Of a DNA stretch of 64,000 nucleotides, positions 10,986 to 21,348 are shown in pieces (position 1 is the stretch's first letter; every line of letters starts with the position of its first letter). Source of the stretch: Crocodylus rhombifer (Eukaryota; Chordata; Crocodylia; Crocodylidae); the NCBI GenBank assembly GCA_038503035.1, contig JAVSML010020761.1, positions 186,001-250,000 on the forward strand, written 5' to 3'. The notes under the pieces are model-generated. The model did not search any database, was not told the origin of the DNA, and worked only from the letters and a program-made list of their open reading frames with translations. The translations under genes were made by a program, and so were the position numbers.

Positions 10986-12909
10986 ACACCCAATGGAAAG
11001 AAGGGGTCATCACCAGGGAGGGCTATTCTGTAGTTGCTCGCGGATGTAGGGGGGTAGTTAGGAAGGCCAAGGCAGAGATGCAACTGGGACTGGCTTCCCA
11101 GATTAAGGACAATAAGAAGTCCTTTTTTAAATACGTAGGGGGTAAAAAGAAGGTCCTGGGTAATGTGGGGCCCTTGCAGGACGCACCGGGAAACTTGGTC
11201 GTCACACCAGACAGCAAAGCTAACATGTTTAATGATTTCTTTGCCTCCGTCTTCCTAAGTAGGGACCAGGACAGCCACCTCCCTGCTGGGCCCCCCTCGG
11301 GCCCTGGGGGAGGCACACCTGGGCCACGGGTTAGCGAGGATTTAGTTAGGGAGCTTCTGGAGGGGTTGGACGTATTCAAGTCAGCCGGCCCGGATGATCT
11401 CCACCCTAGAGTTCTAAAGGAACTGGCCGAGGTCATTGCAAGACCCCTGGCACGGCTTTACGAGCACTCATGGTGCTCTGGTGAGGTACCGGAGGGCCAA
11501 CGTGGTCCCCATTTTCAAAAAGGGGAGGAAGGAGGACCCGGGAAACTATAGGTTGGTTAGTCTTACCTTGATCCTAGGCAAGCTGTTTGAGAAAATTATG
11601 CTGGCACACATCCAGGAGGGGCCAGCAGGAGACTGCATGCTTAGGGGCAACCAACACGGGTTCATCAGTGGCAGGTCCTGTCAGACCAACCTGGTGGCCT
11701 TTTACGATCGGATCACCAGATCATTAGACGCAGGGGTAGCAGTGGACATCGTCTTCCTGGACTTCTGGAAGGCTTTCGACACTGTCTCTCACCCCGTTCT
11801 CATTAAGAAACTGGGGGGGCTGTGGTGTAGACACCCACACAGTCAAATGGGTCGCCAGCTGGCTGGAGGGCCGCACCCAGAGGGTGGTAGTGGATGGGTC
11901 CTTCTCAACCTGGAAGGACGTGGGCAGTGGGGTCCCCCGGGGCTCCGTCTTCGGGCCCGCGCTGTTCAACATCTTCATCAGCGATTTGGACGAGGGGGTA
12001 AAAAGCACCCTGTTCAAAGTTGCTGATGACACTAAGATGTGGGGGGATGTGGGCACACTGGAAGGATGCAACGGGCTACAATCAGACCTAGACAGGTTAC
12101 AAGGGTGGGCGGACGAGAATAGGATGGGCTTCAACACAGACAAGTGCAAGGTGCTGCACCTCGGGAGGAACAACCGGCACCACACCTACAGGTTGGGGAA
12201 CTCCCCTCTTGTCAGCACGGAGGCGGAAAGGGATCTGGGGGTCATCATTGACTCCAAGATGAACATGGGCCGGCAGTGTGGGGACGCGGTCAGGAAGGCC
12301 AACCGCACCTTGTCATGCATCCACAGATGCATCTCAAGCAGGTCCAGGGAGGTGATCCTCCCCCTCCATGCGGCACCGGTCAGGCCCCAGCTGGAGTACT
12401 GCGTCCAGTTCTGGGTGCTGCACTTCAGGAGGGATGTGGACAACGTGGAGAGGGTCCAGAGGAGGCCACTCGTATGATCAGGGGACAACAGGGCAAACCC
12501 TATGAGGAGAGGCTGCGGGACCTGAACCTGTTCAGCCTCCACAAGAGAAGGCTGAGGGGGGATCTTGTGGCCTGTTATAAACTAGTCAGGGGGGACCAGC
12601 AGGCACTGGGGGAGTCCCTGTTCCCCCGAGCACCGCCAGGAGTGACCAGGAATACCGGTCACAAGCTGGCAGAGGGTAGGTCTAGGTTAGCTACCAGGAG
12701 GCGCTACTTCCCGGTCAGGGCGGCTAGGGTCTGGAACCAGCTTCCAAGAGAAGTGGTGCAGGCTCCTACCCTGGGGGTGTTTAAGAGGAGGTTAGATGAA
12801 CACCTTGCTGGGGTTGTTTGACCCAGTACTCTTTCCTGCCATGGCAGGGGGTCGGATGAGATGATCTGCTCAGGTCCCTTCCGACCCTAGAAACTGTGAA
12901 ACTATGAAA
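10986..12909 (+). mobile_element. CR1 LINE, subfamily B, 5'-truncated with damaged ORF2
   Basis: The element starts inside the linker between endonuclease and reverse transcriptase and runs to a normal 3' end (CCCTAGAAACTGTGAAACTATGAAAC). The reading frame jumps several times, so no full ORF2 remains. RT landmarks are a finger/palm block with FLDFWKAFDTVSHP (near 11750-11792), then [15 protein letters not shown], and a VADDT version of the catalytic (Y/F)ADD box near 12020. C-terminal CR1 blocks follow, up to [13 protein letters not shown] at about 12821. One frame break is an 11-base deletion near 11494 relative to the copy at 54109-55628. It is closely related to the copies at 15205-16213, 36797-37905 and 54109-55628. 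Confidence 0.93.
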
Positions 12910-14398
12910 CACCCCTCCCACTGCTCACATGCCTCAGGGCTCTGCTAGTTCAGGCAGTACCGTTTCTTTACTGCAAGGAAAGTCGGTGCCCCTCCAGGGA
13001 AGAGGCAACCTTGGTGCACAGGTAACGACCTAAGTAGGGCACAAATGACAAGTGTGGTCCGGCCGGAGCCAGAGCCTGCTGGCAGCAGTAGGGGCGGTGG
13101 AGGTGGTGCAGAATTGTGCCCCCCCACTGGTGACTCATGTACCATCTATGCCCTAAACCCAGTTCTCCAGCTGTCCAGACTAAGCTAGCTACGAGGTTCA
13201 GCCAGGGAACAAGCAGCTGGGTGCTGGAAAGGGGACTGACGCCTGGAGAACATTACCTACATAAAATGCTGATACACTTAAGTCCTGCACATGTGAATTA
13301 ACCCCAACCTAAATGAACAACCCAGCCTGCAAAACAGCGTTGCCAAACATCTCTACATGCACTTTACAAGAATAAATGATAGGCTCTTACAAGGCTCATC
13401 ATTTGCAATTTGCGAAGAGGTTATTACATTTAAGGCACAGCACAAGGTGCTTCTTTGCAGACAGAATTTATAATACAAATAACTCATAGAAACAAAAAAC
13501 ATTTCTATCTATATTTCCTCTTGAAAGACAGGAAGGGCTGGGGTGGCCACATGCACTACTATCCTTCCTCTGTCCTCTACAGCACAGACACTGTACCTTG
13601 TCACCCTTACGCTACATCCTCCCCACCCATTGTTTTCTGTGCTGCACCTCACCTCTTCGGCTGTAATCTCTGTCAGTGCCCAGGGTAGGAGGCATGTGGC
13701 TGACTAGTGCTACAGCAAACAAGCAAATAGCTGCTCTGCACTCACCGAGCACTGGGTGGCTGAAATACAGAGCTGCTCTCTGCCATCCCTGACCTCTCGA
13801 CAACCCATCTTGTCACTATAGCTGGAAAGCAGAGATAGCCCTTGCTTCTGACTCATGCTTTTGCCATTCTGTCCCTGGACGAGCCAACACCCGGAAGTCT
13901 AACTGATATGGTCGAGGAGGACTCTGGCCCCTGCTGGAGACAAACACCAGGTTTCAGCCCCAAGCCCCTTGCCCACCTGCAGTGAGAACAAGCCGGTGGC
14001 AGCTGAATGAAATTTCTGGCAAGTACCTGGACAGCTTGAATAAAAGTGAACAGGAAAGAGTAGGAGAAGAATTCACATCTGAGAGTACCACAGACAGCTG
14101 CTCTTGGCTTCACCCAGATGCATCTGTACTGAAGCACTGACATCTTCTCTCTACTAGGGACCTACACTTTTAAGTGCAAAAGTAGGTTTACAGCACTGGC
14201 AAGGAGCTGCCCTGATGGGACAGTAGTGCTTCCTCCCACCATAGGACAGCCTGCTGCCTGGCTTAGTGTCACTCCTTTCCTAGTCTTCCCCCCATGTTCC
14301 CTGGAGCCAACTGCTCCTGCTGGGGGGGGCCTGTGGGTTTCTCTCCAAATGCTAGTAGCACAGTGCAAGCAAACAAACAAACAAAAATTGCTAAGAGT
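12910..14398. other. Intergenic, nothing recognised
   Basis: Mixed-composition unique sequence. Short ORFs on both strands lack any domain. A short (CAAA)n run sits at about 14366-14385. Confidence 0.5.
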
Positions 14399-14545
14399 TC
14401 ATAGATTTCATAGACATTAGGGCTGGAAGGGACCCTGGAGGATCATCGAGTCCAGCCCCCCCACCCCAGGGGCAGGAAGTCAGCAGGGATCATAGGACCC
14501 CAGCAAGATACTCATCCAAATGTCTCTTGAAGGCGATCGAAATGG
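14399..14545 (-). mobile_element. CR1 LINE 3'-end fragment
   Basis: This is the reverse-oriented CR1 3' terminus: CATAGATTTCATAGACATTAGG, then GGCTGGAAGGGACC and ATCATCGAGTCCAGCCCC, running into the last ORF2 codons (AGCAAGATACTCATCCAAATG). It resembles subfamily A at 5240-5857 but has more substitutions and stops after about 150 bases. Confidence 0.8.
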
Positions 14546-15204
14546 GAGTTCAAGAGTTGGGTGGATGATCAACTCCCCAGTGACCTTGTGAGAGGTTTCC
14601 TGCTTGACTTACCACTTTCCTTCCCTGCGACGGCACTCAGGGTCTCTCTGGTCCCTGAAAGACTGCAGAGAAAAGATAAGAGAAGCGGGAAATCTAAACT
14701 ATGTCCAGCCCTGACGAGCCTGAACCACTTCTGCCGTAAGGAGGAAGTGCGTGGCTCTCAGCAGACTGACATCTCTGCCAGCCTCTCAAGAGTGGCTGTG
14801 AGATGAGCCAACGTGATGACGTGTGAGCACGAGTCAACGGGCCTACCTCAGACCCTGCAAGAAACTCTGCCACTACGTCACCTTCTAAACAAGGTGTAAA
14901 AGGGCTGTGCAAAGTGCTCTTGTGTTTGCACAACGGCTCCACGCCTATAGCAGCCTCACCAAAGCAAAGCCCTGGGTTCCACTTTTATAAACCACAGACC
15001 CCGATCATGCCCTCAGTAGCAACCCCTGCTTGCGCAAGTGCACAGAGTGCACAGCTCTGGGCGTTTTTAACAAACAAAGATTATAGCCTACCCTGAGATC
15101 CAACATGGGAGTCAGTGCAGGACAAATGTGCAGTTGCTTCCTGAACTCAACCACACAGCAGACCTCAGGCTTTTACTGCTTTGCACCTGACCATGTTCCT
15201 CAGC
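14546..15204. other. Intergenic, nothing recognised
   Basis: Unique sequence between two CR1 fragments; no coding, RNA or regulatory signal was recognised. Confidence 0.5.
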
Positions 15205-16213
15205 CATGACCGGCACATCACGACGAGAGACATGCTGGGATGGGACGGGCTCTACCTTTCCCCTAAAGGTAAGCGTGTGTTCTCTTCTAGGTTGGCGGAC
15301 CTCCTCCGGCGGGCTTTAAACTAGGCTCGTTGGGGGAAGGGGAAGATGAGGGCGGAGGAAACATCGGACTGCCAGACCAAACAACACCCACAACTACAGC
15401 CCAGCCCAGGCCAGAGTGCAGGACCTCCATCTAACCCAGGAGATGCACAGCCCCCACCAGGGGGGACGCCTTGTTGGACCTAGTGCTGGCCACAGGTGCT
15501 GACCTGGTGCGGGGGCTGCGGGGGCTCGACCCCCTGGGCGACAGCGATCATCGCCTGCTGGGATTCACCATCCAGCGCAAGGTGGCAAAGGCCTGCACTA
15601 CGGCAGCGGGCCTTGATTTTAGGAGGGCAGACTTCAACGAGCTAAGGAGGATAGTCGGAGAAGTGCTGAGGTCCCGGAGGGGAGGGGAGCCGGGTGTCCA
15701 AGGAGAGTGGTCGCTCCTTAAGGAGACGATCCTGCAAGCCCAAAGGAAGGTAATCCCAACGAGGATCAAAGGGATCAGGAGAGCACGCAAGCCTCCGTGG
15801 CTCACCAGAAGCATCCGGGAATGTCTCCTTGCTAAAAAGGAGGCGTATACCCAATGGAAAGAAGGGGTCCTCACCAGGGAGGACTATTCTGTAGTTGCTC
15901 GGGGATGTAGGGGGGTAGTTAGGAAGGCCAAGGCAGAGATGGAACTGGGACTAGCGACCCGGATCAAAGATAACAAGAAGTCCTTTTTTAAATACATAGG
16001 GGGTAAAAAGAAGGTCCTGGGTAATGTGGGGCCCTTGCAGGACGCACCGGGAAACTTGGTCGTCACACCAGACAGCAAAGCTAACATGTTTAATGATTTC
16101 TTTGCCTCCGTCCTACTAAGTAGGGACCAGGACAGCCACCTCCCTGCTGGGCCCCCCTCGGGCCCCGGGGGAGGCACACCTGGGCCATGGGTTAGCGAGG
16201 ATTTAGTCATGTG
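15205..16213 (+). mobile_element. CR1 LINE segment with ORF1 end joined to ORF2, internally deleted and 3'-truncated
   Basis: At about 15230-15324 the reading GWDGLYLSPKG...RLADLLRRALN-stop matches the end of the esterase (SGNH)-type ORF1 of CR1-like LINEs, where the usual DGxHLS box carries Tyr instead of His. After about 130 bases the sequence enters ORF2 near the end of the endonuclease domain (LDLVLATG..., GDSDHRLLGF; 15471 onward). It continues through the linker to the start of the RT and stops abruptly at 16213. Most of the endonuclease is missing between ORF1 and ORF2, and there is no 3' UTR. The part from 15850 on is almost identical to 10990-11345. The left edge is approximate. Confidence 0.85.
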
Positions 16214-19200
16214 AATTAATTCTGAGGTCACCATGGCTCTCAAACCACAGCACTTCAGTCAATAGTGCTGGTACCTTTCCCAGCATGAAGCCACGTGGCC
16301 TGATCCCTCAGACTAGCCCAGGAGACGGAAGGTCTCTTTCCTTAGGGCTCCTGGGGTTGGACTAGGCAGGCAGCAGATGCAGAGAGTTACATGTTCCAGA
16401 GGAGCCCTGCCTCCTGCTCCGTGAGGACTCGACATACATCTGACATAGCAGACAGGCTTGTATCAGGCTGGAAATGCATACGCTCCCTTGTGAGCTCTGC
16501 ATCTGACCAGTGTAGTCTACGTAGCTCTGCTGCTACGTGCTGTCAGAGCCTCCCCTTGCAGATGCAGGTATCAGGCTGCTACCCAGGGAAAAATATTAAT
16601 ACGTACCAAGAAAAATGAAGCTCTTGGCTGATAGGCTCGTCAGACTTGTTCTCATGTCCTGCTGGAGCGCCCAGGCAGAGCTCACACCCTGAGGGGTCTG
16701 CGGTTCTCAAGCAGGCTGTGTCCCACCTAAGGCTGGGTGGGGGCTCAATGAGCCCATTCCCCCCACAACTGGGAGCGCAGTCTCTTGGCACTTACTCTGC
16801 TGGGGTGACCAGCTGCTCATCACTACAGAGCCACATCAAATCCACATTGAGAAGCCCCTTCCCATGGCTTCTCCAGGAGATACAGCCACGTTCCTAGTGT
16901 AAGGGCAGACAGTAGCTCCTGGACATGGATCAGCCAAGGGGCACAGCAAGCTCCCAACAGAGGAAGTGGCCAGTAGTGGGCCACACTGCAGGATGGACTT
17001 CCACACCTGAGACGGGGCCCCTACTAGCCAAAGAAATGTGCTGGACATTAATCAGTTACCAGATAAATTACTTATTAACTAGAAGGGAAAAAATGTTTAA
17101 ACCCATAACAGAAGTACAGAAGATAATAGTGAGAACACTACATTGCCACTGCCAGAACAGGCTTGCTTCCTCATCCTAATCGCTGGTCCCCGTGTCTAAA
17201 CACGATCCCAGTTCAGAGACAGGCACCGCAAAAGATGGAAGGCCTGGACACAGACTGAGATGGGGAGCGTGATATGGAGAGCAGGCAAAGAAGCTAGCGC
17301 CCAAGACAGGCACAATACCATAACACCTAGCAGAGGAACGATAAGTTCAGGGATGCCCTATTTCCACTTCCAAAGTTCAGACATCAGGAGAAACGTTCTA
17401 AGACACAAACTGCCCTCTCGGTGTTTAACTGCGATGTTCCTCATGAACTGCACAGGCTCCAGCTGCTGACTGCCCCTGCCACGCCAGCCGGACCACATAC
17501 CTGAGATGCTGCTACTGGCCAGCAGAGCCACGCTGACCCTGCCTGGTGTCCGGAAGGCGCACGAGGAACTCCAGTTCCAGCCACGGCACTAAAAGCAGTC
17601 ACCACTGCAAAGTCATTTGGCAGCAACATTCACCAGACCAGGCTGCACTGTAAGAAGATAAAACAGCTCTACCAGAAGGCAAAATGCACAAGCCACAAAC
17701 AGTAACACCCCTGTGGCGCAGGTTTGCTGTGAAGGCCTTCCTACTGCGATAAGCATATTACTGTTCTGCTCAAAAGAGCAGGCGCTTCTTTTCAGGAAGG
17801 AAGTGGGGAGGAGGCTTTTGCAGAGCCAAGTCATTGTGAGCATGGCTACAGCGTCCCAGCCTGCAGCAAACAGAAGCAGTCCACTCCTCAGGGAGCCCCT
17901 GGAGAAGTTGCCAGGGAGCTATGCAGCGAGCCCACGGATGCCCCCTCAGCACAGGGTGCAGGGTGGCTGAAGCCTTGGCCAGCAAATGCTTTACTATCCT
18001 CAGGAAGGAGGAGGTGTCCTATAGGGGCAGGGGTTCCTGGTGCACAGCTGATGAGTGCAGTGAGAGGGCTTTGGCATCCTCAGGACGTCGGGTGGGAGCC
18101 CTGGGAGGGGTTCCCATAGCACCAGGGGCTGCCCGGCTCTTGTCCGGCCTCCCCCGGCCGCGTCTTGCTGACAAACCTGCCCAGCAGGGAAAAAGATTTA
18201 GAAACCCAGTCAATGTCTTGCCCTGTCACCACGTGCCTGTGGCAAGTCCAACAGCTGTTGGGTAGCGACATGATGCAGAGGCGTGCCACACCTTCGTGAA
18301 CATCTTCTTGTGCCACATGGCTGCAAGCCGCCTTAGCCGTGCGCACGTAGAAAACCTTTCGCCAAAGCAAGGCTGTTGCTTAGCTTGCAAATTACATGGA
18401 CCCTTTTGTTGAACAGCCTTGGGTACGTGGAAGCCACCAGCACTCGGTACCGTCCTTGCGAGTCTGTTCCTACGAAAGCTGTCCCAAGACCGAGGGGGAG
18501 GGAGGGGCCGGGCAGCAGGCCAGCGTCCTGTGCCAGGGCTCCAGTGCCCAGTCACCGTGACACAAATCAATCACTGAATCCTCCATAGCAGAGGCCAAAC
18601 TTTTCTTCTTTCCCCGTGGCACTGAGTTGGGGGCAGGGAGGTCAGTCTACAGGCACCATTTGGATGGGGGCTTCTCTTCCTTACCTTTCCCCTTGCTGGG
18701 AGAGTCTATGACTTCCTTTTGTTGCTCCCCTAGTTTTCTTTTGATGTGGCAGACAAAGGGTAATGACGTCTATTAGCTCACCACCTGTGCAGCCATAAAT
18801 ATTGGAACAACTTAAAACACTTTTATATTGGCACAAATGAGACCTAAGGCGACATCTGTTCCCACCAAGACGCTGGTTCACAATACAGAACGAATTCCTG
18901 AGAGCACAGCTCATGTAACCAGTGCTTCTGCACGTTCCTTCTCCGGGCTGGACTTAAAATATCCCTTGCACAAAGATCATGGGAGCTGCCTGAACTCTCA
19001 TCACCTTTCTGGTTTCAGTGCAATGATGTGGGAATCTGTGCAGCCTTCTCTGCACTAGGACTCCCTAGCTCATGTAGTTTCCTACCAAGTCTCTAAATTA
19101 GACACTGGCAAATCAAGAGCAGGTAACAAGCTGTGCAATACACATCGTTGCCGAGGTGTTTTTCAGGCCAGGACAGTCTTTTTAGCAGACTACTTCCGTT

Positions 19201-19752
19201 CAGGAAAGACTCCTTTTGGAAAAGCAGCCGCCTCCCCCCATTGCACTCTCCGCAGCACTGCTTTGAAAGAACACTGTGGGCACTTGGAGCTGTCTGGAAA
19301 GTGCGAGGCAAGGGATGGTGGCAGCCTGCAGGACACATTAGACCTCAGCAAGCATTTCTCTATGTGTGGATCTGACCCATGCAGTCACCTCCAGCCCAGC
19401 AGGGAAAATCCTGGCAAGTTTCCTTGTGCCATCCAACCAGACTGCTGACAATGGGAAGATCTACTTTTCAGGAGCACCACGTACCCCTCAATATCTGAAC
19501 CCAACAGCTGCAGAACAGGAAGCAACAGGAAGTGAACTTGTTTGCTGATTCAGGAGGAGAAATGCAAAAGGGAGGAAAATCTGTTTCAGGAGCAGGGTGT
19601 TCCTGTTCAGTGCCAAGGCAAAGCTATTGATATGCAATTTAGCCGTGGTTCCTAAGCTTCCTGCTAGACTCTTCGGCGCTCCTATCTCTTCTCTTGTGCA
19701 CAGACCACAGCAGCCTCAGGTCCAGACTGCAGGCAAGGAGGGAGAACAATTT
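16214..19752. other. Intergenic, no gene recognised
   Basis: Moderately GC-rich unique sequence with many short overlapping ORFs on both strands (for example 17921-18570) and no recognisable domain. No splice-supported coding segment or confident repeat was found. Confidence 0.5.
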
Positions 19753-20430
19753 AATAGATTTCATAGACATTTGGGCTGGAAGGGACCTTGGAAGATCGAG
19801 TCCAGCCCCCTGCCCGAAGGGCAGGAAGTCAGCTGGGGTCATAGGATCCCAGCAAGATAAGCATCCAATTTGCTCTTGAAGGTGTTCAAATGTAGGTGCT
19901 TGAACCACCTCTGATGGCAGGCTGCTCCAGACCTTGGGGGCTCAGACAGTAAAGAAATTCTTCCTTATGTCCAGCCTGAAACGGTCTTGCAGGAGTTTGT
20001 GACCGTTCAACCTCGTCATCCCTTGGGGCGCTCTGGTGAACAGACGTTCCCCCAGATCCTGGTGGTCACCCCTGATAAACTTATAGGTGGCCATCAGATC
20101 ACCCCTGAGCCTGCGCTTTTCCAGGCTAAAGAGCCCCATGGCTCTCAGCCTGTCATCGTAAGATCTGTTTTCCTGACCTCTGATCATGCGCGTGGCTCTC
20201 CTCTGGACTCTCTCAAGCTTCTCCACATCCTTTTTGAATTGTGGAGCCCAAAACTGGACGCAGTACTCCAGCTGCGGCCTCACCAAGGCCGAGTACAAGG
20301 GGAGAAAGACATCTCGGGATTTGCTTGAGAAGCACCTCTGGATGCAAGCCAGCGTTTTGGTCGCTTTACTAGCTGCAGCATCGCATTGCAGGCTCATGTT
20401 CATCTTGTGGTCAGTCCCCCTTAGCAAGTT
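19753..20430 (-). mobile_element. CR1 LINE 3' fragment, subfamily A
   Basis: This is the inverted counterpart of 5240-5857, with its 3' tail at the left (TTTCATAGACATTTGGGCTGG). The ORF from 20427 to 19942 on the minus strand gives the C-terminal CR1 ORF2 region ([48 protein letters not shown]). It reaches slightly further upstream than the other copy (KMNMSLQCDAAASKATKTL). The last ORF2 codons are interrupted by a stop shortly after FFTV. It is a 5'-truncated insertion without the RT core. Confidence 0.9.
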
Positions 20431-20707
20431 TGGAAGGACTTGCTTCCTGGGCCAAACATTCTGTTCTTGTCATATCTGATTTAAAAGTGACCATGCTTTA
20501 CTCACCTTTGAGTCTGCTGGCCAACGATGTTATTGTTTAATCACAAACACAGCAGATGGATGCGCATGACCTGAGATGGTCCAGTTCCTTCTGTGTCCTT
20601 AATTTCTGCTGTCAACACAATTTATTGTTAATGATGCAAATACTTTGCATGTGTGGTTTAGAGTCCAGTTCACAACCAAATGCATCTGTCCATCAAAGTA
20701 AACAACC
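20431..20707. other. Intergenic, nothing recognised
   Basis: Short AT-rich unique stretch immediately left of the T-run at 20708. Confidence 0.45.
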
Positions 20708-20726
20708 TTTTTTTTTTTTTTTTTTT
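20708..20726 (-). repeat. A19 tract on the minus strand
   Basis: Nineteen T on the plus strand, equal to A19 on the minus strand, start 11 bases past an ATTAAA poly(A) signal at 20738-20743 on the minus strand. It could be a simple repeat or a genomically encoded poly(A) tail of a retrocopy. Confidence 0.7.
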
Positions 20727-21348
20727 ACATTAAAGTATTTAATTAGTGAAACAATCATTATCAATGTAACAAGCTGAAAAATACAGCAACTTGATACAAG
20801 ACTGAGGTAACAAAATACTTTGCCAAAAACCTAAAGACTCCCACACAAGGGTTAAAAGTTCAGTGGTTATTATGGGTGAGACAATTCACAAGAATTATAG
20901 AAATAGTCCGTACACAAATGGCATGCAGTGGGCTGCTGGAAAATACGGCCAAAAATAGTGCAACAGGTTTCACACGAAACAAACTGAAATATAGAAATTG
21001 ATTTACTATGTATTGTGACAAATAGATCATAATTGAAAACTACTGCCTATGCCTCAATTGAGTGCTATTCAGAAAACACGCATTTTGGCACTAAATTACT
21101 TTAAAGTACACACACTAATAAATTAATAAATAATATTGCCTATATATATTTTCCATCTGAACGTATTCAACCTCAAAAATGGCTACCAAGGTCCATTTTC
21201 TGCACAACTTCTGCAGCTTCCTTGTTTGATTGATGCCACTTGCCTGGTTTGTGATACCCTTTCATAGAGGTGATATTTTAATCAGTACCAATGCCTATTA
21301 CTTCAGCGGCAGCTTTCAATTCACAGTAAGGGTGCCAGATACTGAGCA
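20727..21348 (-). other. Possible terminal exon or retrocopy 3' end of unknown transcript
   Basis: Read on the minus strand, CTGTTTTTTTCTTTTTAG ends at 21349, an excellent splice acceptor. It is followed by about 620 bases of AT-rich, UTR-like sequence that closes with ATTAAA at 20743-20738 and an A-tract. In one frame the first 23 codons are open (LSIWHPYCELKAAAEVIGIG and on to a TAA). If joined in phase 0 to the RALGPS1 donor at 25615 it would add a 10-residue tail before a stop. No gene was recognised; an alternative RALGPS1 end, an independent transcript or a retrocopy are all possible. Confidence 0.35.

Noticed and set aside
10928..12821. Reverse-transcriptase ORFs as a possible retron, retrovirus or diversity-generating element
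   Set aside because: The blocks and the 3' tail are those of CR1 LINEs; no LTR, integrase, msr/msd or template repeats.
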